In this document: piece by piece, positions 35,449-46,216 of the stretch
How the letters are laid out: every line of letters starts with the position of its first letter
Position numbering within the stretch: the stretch's first letter is position 1
NCBI GenBank assembly: GCA_031002005.1
Contig: CM061920.1
Location: 119,898,095 to 119,962,094 of the forward strand
Direction of reading: 5' to 3'
DNA length: 64,000 bases
From: Vandiemenella viatica
Lineage: Eukaryota; Arthropoda; Insecta; Orthoptera; Morabidae
The notes under the pieces: model-generated
What the model was told of the DNA's origin: nothing
Database searches by the model: none
What the model saw: the letters and a program-made list of their open reading frames with translations, nothing else
Position numbers and translations under genes: made by a program

Positions 35449-36067
35449 GTCAATGTTTTGCCGCATATGACGGGCAGCAATGTCCGCCTATCTACTGATG
35501 ACACGGCACTTTACACCAGCCACAGAAACCTAGAGTACGCTGCACGAAAACTGCAGCGTCACCTAGAGCTACTGACCCAATGGTGCAATTTATGGAAAAT
35601 AAAAATTAATGCCACAAAAAGCCAAGCCATCAATTTCACCAGGAAACGAAAATTACCAAGATACAAATTGCACACGGAGGGAAGCGACATTCAATGGCAA
35701 ACCGAAATTAAGTACCTTGGGCTGCGATTAGACTAACAGCTGACGTGGAGGTCCCACATAGATACAACAAAGAAAAAAGCGAAAGCAAAACTTACCAACC
35801 TCTACCCAATCTTCAGAGGTGATGGTATGAGAACAGAAACAAAACTACTCATCTATCGTGCGATTGTCCAACCGACATTCCCGTACGGCTCCGAATTATA
35901 GAGTATGGTTGCCGGCTGCCACATCAAAAAGCTGCAGGCTCTGTAGAACAGAGCCTTGCGTGTTATTGTTGGTGTACCCCGCCATTTACAAAATTGGAGA
36001 ATCCGACAGGATCTCCATTTTGACCCACTATCAGCTACAATAAAATCAGCTTCTGACAAATTTTACT
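35449..36067 (+). pseudogene. Jockey-type LINE reverse transcriptase, C-terminal half (left part)
   Basis: Plus-strand translation gives RLSTDDTALYTSHRNLEYA, where STDD stands at the usual FADD position, then LQRHLELLTQWCNLWKIKIN, WQTEIKYLGLRLD, a stop, then ALRVIVGVPRHLQNWRI-like and SATIKSASDKFYF. The RT is 5'-truncated. The coding sequence is cut inside the target duplication 36068-36074 by the R1 element and resumes at 41996. Confidence 0.78.
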
Positions 36068-36074
36068 TTCGCTG
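36068..36074 (+). repeat. Target-site duplication of the R1-clade LINE, left copy
   Basis: TTCGCTG, repeated at 41989-41995 directly after the poly(A) tail. Confidence 0.75.
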
Positions 36075-36944
36075 AAGGAGTTAATCAACGAAAATAATAG
36101 ACTAAGACAAGAAATTAAGGAAAGCGGGAGTGTGCAACCCACACATAGCTATGCTACTGTCGCAGCTACTGGTGGAAGGCACACACCAAAAAGTATGATA
36201 ACCCCAACAGCGACTTGTGCAGTGTTCATTTCTTCTAAAAAAGGGGAGACGCCTAAACAAGTGGCGGAGAAGGTCACTACGATACTAAGGCCGCAGAAAG
36301 ATAAAATAAAAATAAACAGAGTCAGGACAACAAAGCAAGCTGTAATTGTTGAGACAAATACCGCGCAGGATGCAAAGAAAATTCTAGACAACCAGACACT
36401 TAATACTGACATGAGATGCGAATTACCCAGGAAGCGGAAGCCGTTAGTCATTCTATATGATATACCAGTCTCCATCGATACAGAGAAATTGAGAGATATT
36501 GTTTATGAGCAAAATTTCGAAGACAAAGCAGCCAGAACTGATTTCGTAGAAGGTTTCAAACCAAGATTTAAAACAGGTCCGAGAAATAAGGCTACCGTCC
36601 ATCATGTAGTGGAAGTTAGTGGAAAAGTTAGAAATATGTTGTTGGAACAGAAAAAAATATTCATTGAATTTTCAGCTGTGACGGCTAAGGATTACATTAC
36701 AGTACCGAACTGTGTAAGGTGCTGTGATTGGGGTCATGTCAGCAAGCACTGTCAGCAAGCTGACTCAACATGCGGCCACTGCGGTGCGACTGGACACAAG
36801 AAAGACCAATGCGAAAAGAAAAACATTGCTCCTGTATGCATCCCATGTGCGAAGAGAGGTAAAACGTGCAAAAAGAAAGGGAAGGAGTGTCTAACCTATC
36901 AGATGCTCCTTCAGCGTATGATCAGCCGAATAGATTATGGATAA
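36075..36944 (+). CDS. R1-clade LINE ORF1 (gag-like), 5'-partial
   Basis: Open from the insertion junction to TAA 36942-36944, about 290 codons. The first residues KELINENNRLRQEIKE look like the end of a coiled coil. The C-terminal third carries CVRCCDWGHVSKHC and CGHCGATGHKKDQC (both C-x2-C-x4-H-x4-C) and a third Cys cluster CIPCAKRGKTCKKKGKEC. It ends RMISRIDYG, a typical R1-clade ORF1 end. Role: RNA binding and ribonucleoprotein assembly. There is no frame break in the surviving part. The true start codon is lost by truncation. The stop overlaps the start of the middle ORF in ATGGATAA. Confidence 0.78.
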   Translation, partial: KELINENNRLRQEIKESGSVQPTHSYATVAATGGRHTPKSMITPTATCAVFISSKKGETPKQVAEKVTTILRPQKDKIKINRVRTTKQAVIVETNTAQDAKKILDNQTLNTDMRCELPRKRKPLVILYDIPVSIDTEKLRDIVYEQNFEDKAARTDFVEGFKPRFKTGPRNKATVHHVVEVSGKVRNMLLEQKKIFIEFSAVTAKDYITVPNCVRCCDWGHVSKHCQQADSTCGHCGATGHKKDQCEKKNIAPVCIPCAKRGKTCKKKGKECLTYQMLLQRMISRIDYG

Positions 36945-37781
36945 GCCAGTTAAAACAGCAAAAGGGATTGAAAAAACCCTTATGTATGATAAACATGGGA
37001 TAGTAATAACAAACAAGAGAAAAAATAAAAATCCGTCACGGAAGCGCAGGGATGCAGAACGAGCGGCAAACTTTAGAAGTAAAAAACAAGGCCGAGACTT
37101 AGCACCAAAAATGATAGACTCAGCAGTACAGACGGAAGAATTCGCAGAGACACAAAACACAACGAAAGATGCTACAGTTCAGACTGAAGAATACGTAGAG
37201 ACGAAACATAGCGAAAGACACTGCAGTTCAGATCGAAGAATACGCAAAAATAAAAACCAGACTGAAGGATACAATCACACAAACTGTTACCACTCCTCCT
37301 CACCCAGGAAGAAGGGCAGGACTTGGTTGGTGTAAAGGGCCTAACTTGGTCGATGCAAGCCCGACGGCAGCGCAATCTACACACCCTAAAATATCACTGC
37401 AAACAAAGTTTGAAAAAAGAGCTGCGTTAGATCCCACAAAAATATACATAGACCTTGAGAACACGGTAAAAATTAGCAGATTAGAACAAGAGCATGTGTT
37501 GGCAATGGCGCTTAGGCACCTCACTAGGATGCTGCACCCAGCAGGGAAAACAGTCACCTTTCCCCAACTTGAAGCAGTGGACAGAATACAACTCAAGGCC
37601 AGCAACTTACCCACGGATCCAGCCCAGTTGTTGACGCTAGTTAAAAAATTATTCAACAACTAGAAATGAGATTTTTGACCCGGACCAAATATATAAACAA
37701 TTTGTGATGACTCATGGAAGGATAGTTTTCGACGCGAAACTTCCATGGCCTCAGAGTAATGTTTACACTAAACACCCATAG
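36937..37781 (+). pseudogene. Middle coding region between ORF1 and ORF2 of the R1-clade LINE, unknown function
   Basis: It starts with ATG 36937 overlapping the ORF1 stop (ATGGATAA) and ends with TAG 37779-37781, directly before the ORF2 ATG. Three frames cover it in succession: 36937 to about 37200, about 37200-37663, and about 37641-37781. The breaks lie in a diverged repeat unit near 37205 and at an A6 run (37643-37648). The N-terminal part is Lys/Arg-rich. Then come three repeats of about 17 residues centred on SAVQTEEF, TVQTEEY and TAVQIEEY. The rest contains a helical stretch near DLENTVKISRLEQEHVLAMA and ends WPQSNVYTKHP. I recognise no domain. It is either a separate ORF or an N-terminal extension of ORF2. 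Confidence 0.6.
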
Positions 37782-40700
37782 ATGAAAGGTACAATCAAAG
37801 TTGCACAAATTAATGCAAGACGGACAAATATGGTCCTGCATGAGCTAAGGAATCTTGCTGCGCAACATGACTGGGATGTTATCTGTGTGCAAGAGCCTTA
37901 CTCTAAGGGCGGACAAATACCACACATGCCAGTATCCTCACAAACCATAGTAAGTGGACCTAAACCTATGGCAGGAATCATTGTACTAAACAAAGAACTA
38001 ACTGTAACCAAAATATCGCAATACTGTGATGAGCACACAGCATGTGCAGAGATCGATACCGGGTGGTGTAGCGTTACTTTGGTATCGATGTACTGCCAAT
38101 ATAAGGACCCTATAGATGCTTATCTAAATAAAATAAGAAAAATTTGCACCTGAGTTACAAGATCAAAGGATAATTATAACAGCAGATATAAATGCACACT
38201 CCCCGCTCTGGTACAGTGATACAACGGATGAACGAGGCTTAATGGTAGAGGAACTGTTAAATGAGTTATGCCTGGAAGTCAGGAACTGCCCTAATAATGC
38301 TCCAACGTTTAGTAATAGAGCCGGTGCAAAATCGAATATCGATGTAACGCTGACCAATCAGCTGGCAGGAAACCTAGCCAGAAACTGGAGGGTGGTTGAA
38401 AACGAAACTACAAGTGACCACAACTTGATTCTGTTTGATCTGGCCAAAGGTAGGTTGCAAATCAATGAAATTAACGACACAAGGAAAAAATATAACTTAC
38501 GTAGGGCAGATTGGGCAAAACTAAGAGATGAATTCCGTCTACCAGTGGATCTATTGGAAGGTAATGATGTAGATGTCATAGCAAGAGGGATCACGCGTGA
38601 AATTCAGCGCGTAATGAAAATGGCCATTCCCCTCAAAAGACCAGCGAATACTACAGACATACCGTGGAGCGACCGACTGCAAAAACTACGATCGGAGATG
38701 AGGAAGGCGAGAAAAGAGTACCAACGGTGCATGATTGCTGCCGATAGGTGCTTGCTTCTCGATAGATACAGGGAAAGGAAGACTGCCTTTAAAGAGCTGC
38801 TAATAAAAACAAAGCAGCAGAGTTGGGAGGCTTATGTAAACGCTAATTTAAAGTCAGATCCCTGGGGCGTCCCCTACAAGATCGCAGCTAGCAAATTGAG
38901 ACCACCGACTACACTATCAACCGTAAGAAGGGCAGACGGGACCATGACGGCCAATTGGAGCGCAACAGCTGAGGAACTGTTAAAAGTACTATTACCCGAC
39001 GATGAGGCAGTAGGTGAAAGTTTAGAGCAAGAAAATCTCCGTAAAGGTCACAATGAAATTTATACCTCAGCTACTTTAGCGGATGATGTGACACCAGACG
39101 AAGTAATTAAAGCGATTAACGCCATGTCGCGGAAAAAGACACCTGGTCCGGACGGAATCGCTGCTGAAGTGCTCCAGGCATTAGTGGTCCAGTTGACTTC
39201 ACCACTCTGCATACTGTTTAATAAATGCCTTCAGCAAGGCAGGGTTCCAAATATCTGGAAGCAGAGTGAAGTGGTGATCCTAAAGAAGGGGAACGACAAG
39301 GATCCATTAAATCCTAAATCCTATCGGCCGATCTGTCTGCTAAATGTGCTTGGAAAAGTGCAGGAAAAAATTTTAGTATGGAAACTACAGGAACACAGGA
39401 AAAAGTATGGTATGAGTGTACATCAGTTTGGTTTCAGAGCGGGTAGGTCGACCGACGATGCCATAAATAAGGCCGTGCATCTAGTGAAAAGTAGTAAGAG
39501 CAAGTATGTAATAGCTATCGCCGTCGACATTGCTGGAGCATTCGATAACTTATGGTGGCCGGCTCTTTTTAGCCGCCTGCGAGAAATAGGAATTCCTAGT
39601 AACCTCTATGGAACGTTACGCGACTACTGTAAAAACCGATTTGCCAAACTGAGATGTCAACGAGTGACTATAGAGAAAAAATTAACTAAAGGCTGTCCGC
39701 AAGGATCGGTGTGTGGACCAGTGTTCTGGGACGTAACATTCGAAATGGCCATAGAAAGCATGATTGGGCAAGAAGGACTCCTGGGGCTTGTTGCCTTCGC
39801 GGATGACCTTCTACTGCTGATACAAGGCGGAACAAGGGACGAAGTAGAGACTAGAAGCAGAATGGCATTAAGACATTTACAAAACTGGTGCTCCAAAGTG
39901 AAATTAACCCTTGCACCACACAAGACTCAATTCATGGTTCTCAGTGGCCGCCCCAAGCGAAATCCAATAATAAAAGTTAACGACGTCTCCATAAAAAGAG
40001 TTAGAACTTGTAAATACCTGGGAGTCACGCTAGACGAGCGACTAAATTTTACTGACCATATAACGGAGGTGTGCAGTCGTGCCAAAATAGTGATGAACAA
40101 ACTGATCAGTATTGGGCAAAGAAGATTTCATCTTCCAACGTCCATAATAAGGAGGTATCACGACAGTATATTATCCTCGATTGTGGGATATGCTGCTAGC
40201 AGTTGGGCGCATAAGTTACGACAAGTTAAACCTCGCCAGGCACTAAGAAGCGTACAAAGAAGCATACTGATAAGATTAAGTGGTGCATATAGCACAACAG
40301 CGACCGACTCTCTGCTGGTTGCGTTGGGCGTTTGGCCACTTGACCTAGAAGTTAGAAAGAGAGGGGCACACTATTGGCTACGAACCGGTGACGCCGACAA
40401 AGTAGAACAAATTTTAGGAAGACCGGTTACAGAAGCACGGGAGATAAAAACAGTCTTGATGGAAGAATGGCAACAACAGTGGTCGCGTAGTACAACTGGC
40501 AGGAGAACCTACAATATTTGGCCAACAATTCAAGAGAGATTAAACCTTCGCCACCTAGATCCGTCAACCGGACTTGTTCATTACATCACTGGACACGGGC
40601 CATATCCCAGCCTACTACATAAAAGAGGACTAAAAGACACAAGCTTGTGTGAGTGCGGGGAAGAGGGTACACCCGAACACATCGTCTGGGATTGCACACA

Positions 40701-40899
40701 AATGGCAGAAGCCAGAAACGAAGGATTTCATGAACTAAGAAACATGAAAACGGAAGACATACTAAAAAATGAGCAACTTTGGCGCAAACTAGACGAAGTG
40801 ACGCAGAATATATCCAAACTGCAAAAGGAGAGATTCATGCAAAGTTTAGCGACAGCAAGAGGAAGGCCAAGTCAAGCCGACTATGACGTCACAGAGTAA
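37782..40899 (+). pseudogene. R1-clade LINE ORF2: endonuclease and reverse transcriptase
   Basis: About 1040 codons with one frameshift near 38140 (AAGAAAAATTT). Endonuclease: QINARRTNMVLHELRNLA, then VICVQEPYSKGG (catalytic Glu), ADINAHSPLWYS, NIDVTLTN and SDHNLILFDL. RT: KKTPGPDGIAAEVL, SYRPICLLNVLGKVQEKILV, QFGFRAGRSTDDAI, AVDIAGAFDNLWWPALF, GCPQGSVCGPVFWDV, and VAFADDLLLLIQGG with the catalytic Asp pair intact. A C-terminal LCECGEEGTPEHIVWDC is the usual Cys/His motif. ORF2 nicks target DNA and copies the element RNA. Only the frameshift inactivates it. Stop near 40897. Confidence 0.85.
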
Positions 40900-41942
40900 C
40901 ACCCGAGAGCTGCCACAAGCGAATGCGTGTCTAAGCACTCAATCAGCGAATCATATATCGTGCTGAAAACGCAACCAGCTGGTCTGCGGAGAGGAGTGTT
41001 TAAACCATATTAAAGACTTTAAATGGACCATTTCGCAGCAACACCACTGGAGATTCTACCTACAAACAAGAACTTGCTGAAGCAACACGTATAAAAGTAT
41101 ATATGCATAAAATGTGGTCTGACATTGCAATAACACAAATAATAGATAATAGTTGCAGTCTCGAGCCGCTTCTGAAGTAAAACATTGTTATCTCTTAAAA
41201 TATGTAAAAATGTTAATAGTTAGTTAAGAGTAAAAGTTGTAAATTATGTAGCCAATAATCTTAAAATAGGAATTTGTTCAAATATTGAAAATAACAAATA
41301 CCGGCAGTAGATGTTAAACTAATCTAGTTCACCTGTGAAACGAACAACCTACTAGCCGGATATTAAAGACTCCTTACTTCTACAATTACATATATGTCAT
41401 TGAAAATTAGTTCTCACAACCAGTGTTGGAGGTGGCCAGTCTCCCGATGGGCGGCCTTCTCGGTCACTTTGGCTGCCAGAGAGACTGAGAACGTGCGCTA
41501 TTCCGGGAGATTTGGAATTCGGATTACCGCACCGATACCAATGCTGGAAAATGCTTTCTTAGATGGTAGAGTAGTAGATAGTAGTAATAGTTTAGTAATA
41601 GTAGTAGTGGTAGACGTACGAAGTGACAAAGTGAAATATTAAAAATTCTAACCATAAAGTGGACAGGAAACTGCAGACACCATACAAAACTAGAACACTA
41701 TAATAAATCAATTATGACAAAATGCAGCAAGTTTAGAAAGTTATAATATATGTTAACAGCGGAACAATCCTATGTATCGTGCCAACAAGAAAAGACTGTA
41801 CAGATATTGCCAAAGCCATACATAACAAAAATTGAAATTATTCATTGTGAAATTATCTGTTGAAATACCAAATGTAAAACTGTTGTGTTAAATTAAGGCC
41901 TATTTTAGTTTCTAGATACTAGGCTGTAAAAATGTGTGCTAA

Positions 41943-41988
<46 letters not shown>
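40900..41988 (+). other. 3' UTR and poly(A) tail of the R1-clade LINE
   Basis: Non-coding sequence after ORF2, ending ...GTGTGCTAAAT followed by A44. A GC-rich patch is at 41415-41500. Confidence 0.65.
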
Positions 41989-41990
<2 letters not shown>

Positions 41991-41995
41991 CGCTG
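41989..41995 (+). repeat. Target-site duplication of the R1-clade LINE, right copy
   Basis: TTCGCTG, matching 36068-36074. The host LINE frame resumes directly after it. Confidence 0.75.
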
Positions 41996-42420
41996 CGAAA
42001 ACTCGCGACACCCTGAAATCGCTGCAATAGGAACCGACCCAATTGAATTACTACCACATAGGCATCCCAAACAAACGATAAACAGACAATTTCCCTTCTA
42101 ACCACCAAACGCTCCCCACTCCCACTAGCTATAAATAGGCTCACTCAACACGTAAATAGGACCCTTTGTAACCAAACAGCATAATTACTCACCCTCCATT
42201 AGCTATAAGTAGGAATAGGAACAAATAGGGTTAGGCATTGTTAGGTCCTAAATTGTTCTTAATTAATTAAAAAAATCCTCCATTAGTTGTAAGAAGGTAA
42301 TAAGGGTGCAAATACTTCATATAAACAACCCCCTGAATCTATATCAGGACAGCTCAAATTAGGATAAATACATTCAAGCTAGCCTCAATAACTAGATTTT
42401 AGCAATAGGACACCCTGGCG
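41996..42420 (+). pseudogene. Jockey-type LINE C-terminus and 3' UTR (right part)
   Basis: The frame interrupted at 36067 continues as CENSRHPEIAAIGTDPIELL, then PHRHPKQTINRQFPF and TAA at 42099-42101. The following 300 bases contain three diverged copies of a TTAGCTATAAGTAGG-type phrase (42127, 42196 and 42280 regions) and look like a LINE 3' UTR. The exact 3' end is not clear. Confidence 0.68.
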
Positions 42421-42459
42421 CTAAGGACGACATGAGACTTTTGTCTGCGACATATCGCG

Positions 42460-42778
42460 ACGGATGGATGGATGGACCCGGCACTTCACTCACTCTCACC
42501 GGAGAGGACTCGTAAAGAGCGCGTCATGGGAAAGCGTCGCAATTCGCCGTCTCGCCGCCATAGCACTCTGCCTGGTCATCAACAGCTCCACTCCGCAGCT
42601 TGCGTGGACCATCAGTTGCCGCGCAGCAACAGTGCTGAGCGGTCGGCTAGGAGCGGACTAGTTTTCGGAGGGTTGCGATGCCAGCCGAACTCGCCAACAC
42701 TCCGCCAGAGCGCACTGCAAGACGCCAGCAACTGCAGACCGCAGCCAGCGCGGATGTTCAAGGTACGGTTCCGAACAC
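42460..42778 (+). mobile_element. GC-rich LINE 5' fragment (leader and start of ORF1)
   Basis: GC-rich sequence with an ATG at 42678 (MPAELANTPPERTARRQQ) in a Pro/Ala/Gln-rich frame, similar in composition to the ORF1 fragment starting at 50577. I infer that both are parts of one LINE split by the Harbinger element; the 11-mer GTTCCGAACAC occurs at both edges (42768-42778 and 50577-50587). Confidence 0.4.
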
Positions 42779-42964
42779 GACTGCAGTCCACAGACAGCAG
42801 GTAGCAGACGGCCGACCACAGGCGTCACCACTGGTTTCTATGGATTTCTACGAAATGCGTTCGGAACATGGCAACAGCGTCGCCATCGACGCTGACCGCG
42901 TTACTGCGCACGAACCAGTAGTGCCGCCAGCCGCACGCAGAAGGAAAGCATTTATTTGGTGACA

Positions 42965-43112
42965 ATGAGTTTTTCTGATAACGAAGAAGAAAATTTAATA
43001 AATTCTGTGCAAAAGTATCCAGTGATTTATGATGCAGGTCACACTGAATACTGCAATGTCTTAATTAAAGAGAATGTTTGGAAGGCTATAGCACAAGAGC
43101 TAAATAAAACAA
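42965..43112 (+). CDS. MADF-BESS protein of Harbinger element 1, exon 1
   Basis: The ATG at 42965 starts MSFSDNEEENLINSVQKYPV, then IYDAGHTEYCNVLIKENVWK and AIAQELNKT. This is the first half of a MADF domain (Myb/SANT-like DNA binding): L-I-x-x-V-x-x-Y-P-x-I-Y-D, then W-x-x-I-A. It ends at a consensus donor (ACAA/GTAAGT, intron from 43113). In PIF/Harbinger elements the second protein binds DNA and partners the transposase in the nucleus. The phase joins exactly to exon 2 at 49377. Confidence 0.8.
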
Positions 43113-43302
43113 GTAAGTATTTTAAGGTTGTGCTTTTACTTATAAATATATTTAAATGTAAAATGTTCATACATATAAAATTACATTATTTATCATGCAT
43201 AGTGAGAAAAATAATGAATAATAAGATTTTACTAAAATGTAAAGGGCAACGTCTGTCCGCCAAGAGTATATATTTTACTTATTATTTGTTATAAATCAGT
43301 CT

Positions 43303-43929
43303 TTATGATACATTATTAATTAATTCCTCTTGCCACATCACTGAACCGTATTCACTGCAGAAGAAATCTTTCAATTTGTCTCTAATCTCAAATCCTTGGC
43401 TGTTTAAAAATCCTCCAAACCGAGAAAAGCTTAACATATTATCCTGGCTTCTAGTTTCATTATTAATGTAAGTATAAAATGGAGTATTTTTCTCTTCAAG
43501 GTAACTTTCACGTAAAAAATTGTGTAAGCAACACGCTGGCAATATCAGATCATCAACCACATCTGGAGCAACAGAAATGGGAGTATAAAAAACTCTAAAC
43601 ACTTGGCTTATTAGCCCAAAAGCATTTTCCGTCACTCGTCGTCCAAGGCATAATCTTTTGTTATAAATTGGTTTTTCACTTTCTAATCGTGCAACTCTTT
43701 TTGAATATGGCTTCATCATATATTAACTCAGAGCAAACACTTCGTCTCCAATCAAAAAATGGGGTAACACCACAGTTGAGCCTGGCAAACATTTTGGTGG
43801 AGGGATATTAAATGTCTTTGTTGCAATTTTTTTCCCCATGGTTGATTTTTTAAATATGCCGTTATCAGATTCTTTTCCATAAGCGCCGACATCAACGGCT
43901 ATGAATTTATAATTTGCATGACGGCTAGC
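43303..43929 (-). pseudogene. HARBI1-like DDE transposase of Harbinger element 1, C-terminal part
   Basis: Minus strand from the LTR border: ANYKFIAVDVGAYGKESDNG, then VVLPHFLIGDEVFALS (second catalytic Asp in GDE), a stop, MMKPYSKRVARLESEKPIYN and RRVTENAFGLISQVFRVF (third acidic residue, Glu). It ends at the stop near 43303. Domain order and spacing match HARBI1. The in-frame stop and the LTR insertion make it non-functional. Confidence 0.8.
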
Positions 43930-44504
43930 TGTTGAATACTGATTTTAAATTATTCAGTTCCTTATAGAACATATACATGCTCATTAATTAAATAAAGGGT
44001 TCTTTTCCCACGGTCCCAAGGTTTTAGGTATTATTCTATCGCCGGGTTAATGAAATGAAAATAGTTCCAAAGTTTATGAGCAACTTCCACACACAAAACT
44101 TTATTCTAGTCATTAAATTCTGCTACTACAACCCGACGGAAAATACCACCACCAAACTTAATAATTAAGATAAGGAATCGAACTTCTCCGAAGATCACAA
44201 GTTCGTGGGATACAAGAGTTTCAAATACCAACAAAATCCTCCACACTCATTAACGTTCTTTTAACACCATGCAGTCACTTAAAAAAACATTCCATTTCAA
44301 ATCATAAGTTCCCCTTGTTAAACGTCTACATAATACTCTTTTCCAAGTCCGCCACACTTTCAACTGTTAGACCGAAAATATTACTCCGTGCGACCTTCTC
44401 TGACAGAGGTCAAAGACAGACTCCTTGCTACTCAAAGATGATATATTATTAACAGATGGCGTCTGCTATAGATATTACATGGCGCAGACGCTTGTTATGT
44501 TACA
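43930..44504 (-). repeat. 3' LTR (element orientation)
   Basis: Plus-strand ends TGTTGAAT...ATGTTACA. About 15 differences from the other LTR by eye, roughly 97 percent identity. Inside its plus-strand right end is a GCGTCTGC...GCAGACGC inverted repeat. Confidence 0.85.
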
Positions 44505-45049
44505 CTCCCTACCTAACACCTTGTGATAATTGATCAGGTCTGACCTAATCAATTATCAGAACAAGAATAAAGAAAAATAATTTAAATTCTACTCTGGTGG
44601 TTTTCCGTTTTACATTGATAATATTTTACACATTAAGTTCAAGAAACATATAAGAAAAATATTACACACAAGAAAAAATCAGAAACAATAAACGGAAAGA
44701 AAAAAAATAATAAAAAAAATAAACCACAGAACACAAAATAGAAAAAAAAAACATGAATTGGTATTAAATTGCAAGTTGAGCAACTTGCTGTCAGAAGCAT
44801 TGCTTTCGATATAAACACAAGCTGCACTCAGTTCAATGACCTGTACACATTTATGCTCCAAAGCATCACATCACACGCGTCAGTTTATTCACTTTACCAC
44901 ACTTCTTCGAGATGTTATATTGCTGTTCGCGCCTTCGAAGGTAAGGAAAAAGTAGGATTTATAGTAGTACAGAGATTTTCTCTCGAAAACAGGATTGATA
45001 ATTGAAAAAAACATAGAAATAACAGGATAGGATTCCTCCTTTTTTTTAA

Positions 45050-45600
45050 CTATCTCCATCCTCTTGCAAAGAATTATAAGGTTTGAGTGCAATTACATTA
45101 AATGTACCTCTGACACTTTGGTCCACAGGATTTACAAGTACAAAAGAATTCTTCCTTGGACAGCTAGAAATCATGTACGGCCCTTCATAAAGGAATTTAA
45201 ATTTTTTTAATTTCATTGTGAAGACTTGAAGATTTATAGTGAGTTTGCGCCAGAATCAGGTCACCCGGCTTATAGTCAGATGGCTTCCCTCCTGCCTGAC
45301 ATTCGTCCTCTTCTAGCAGGTCTTCTCTGGGATCATTATGGTAAACCGACACACTCTGTAAATTTTTCGATGAAAATGTATTCCGTCCTTCTGGTCCGTT
45401 CACAAAAAAAACTCTTATTCTCTTTTTTCGTTTGGTCACAATCGAGTAACTCAGCACTTGTTCGCCCACAGTCATCCGTTTTCCACCGTATGGATTTTCT
45501 GTCGATTTCATTCTCCTCATTGGTTTTCCACCGTATGGATTTTCTGTCGATTTTATTCTCCTCACCTACAAACTGAGACTGCTTTGCTATACCAGTAACT
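45050..45600 (-). pseudogene. Integrase C-terminal fragment
   Basis: Minus strand: GEQVLSYSIVTKRKKRIRVF, then DYKPGDLILAQTHYKSSSLH and FLYEGPYMISSCPRKNSF in an adjacent frame. This resembles the C-terminal tail of Gypsy-type integrases (KPGDLVL, then K-F-x-x-x-Y-E-G-P-Y). A 39-base unit encoding RRxKSTENPYGGK is tandemly duplicated at 45479-45564. Confidence 0.6.
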
Positions 45601-45650
45601 CCTTGATATTTCTCGCCATCGAAAGTAAGTGATTCTGACAGGTTATCAGG

Positions 45651-46157
45651 TTAAAGTGCGTGATACAACTCGCCCGTTTGTTCCTCCGCGCTCGCTAGTG
45701 TTGCGGAGATAGAATCTTTTGTGGCCCGGGTTCCAAACGTGCCCCGGTATATGCTAGTATGCGCCGACTGTCGGCCACTGCTCCCGCTCCTGTCACTACT
45801 GTCAAAGCCATATGGCCGTCGTACTGCTTTGATTCTATCCAACTTTACTTCTCCGGTAGTTACAGATAAAAATCCATCCACTTCAATTTTTATAACCTCA
45901 TTCTCCCGTAATTTAGCCTTCTCCTTCGCAAGGGTATCACAAAGAAATCCATCTGCTACCTCAAAAATTTTCTCTTGTGTATTTTTCTCCACAAACTCCT
46001 CTTGACACTCTTGAACGTCTGTTTCCGCAGCCATAATACCTTTACAATTTACTTCAACTTCATCCTTTAAGACATTTCCTAGCATAGTGTCAAACATAAC
46101 GACTTCTTCCTGAATTTTCTTCTTCCTTAATCCTCCGCTTCCGTTCTGTGAAATCAC
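45651..46157 (-). pseudogene. LTR element linker region, function unknown
   Basis: About 168 codons rich in Glu, Lys and Val, without an Asp-Ser/Thr-Gly protease motif that I can see. By position between gag and integrase it may be gag-pol junction sequence. Confidence 0.4.
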
Positions 46158-46216
46158 GTCTGCATTTGGCCTCTTAACCGGTTCTACCCCTGATGAGGCC
46201 GCGACAGTGGCAGAAA

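Larger units (their letters stand above)
36075..41988 (+). mobile_element. R1-clade LINE, 5'-truncated, with A44 tail
   Basis: A 5.9 kb insertion bounded by a 7-bp duplication and ending in A44 (41945-41988). It holds a gag-like ORF1 with three Cys/His knuckles, an unusual middle coding region, and an endonuclease plus reverse transcriptase ORF2 with a C-terminal CCHC motif. The three-knuckle ORF1 ending in IDYG and the EN-RT organisation point to the R1 clade. The ORFs contain at least three frame breaks. It is 5'-truncated within ORF1, as expected for target-primed reverse transcription. Confidence 0.82.

Noticed and set aside
34934..35470. 178-codon plus-strand open stretch in the GC island
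   Set aside because: Mixed composition, no family resemblance, and it runs from the GC island into LINE sequence; likely chance openness in GC-rich DNA.
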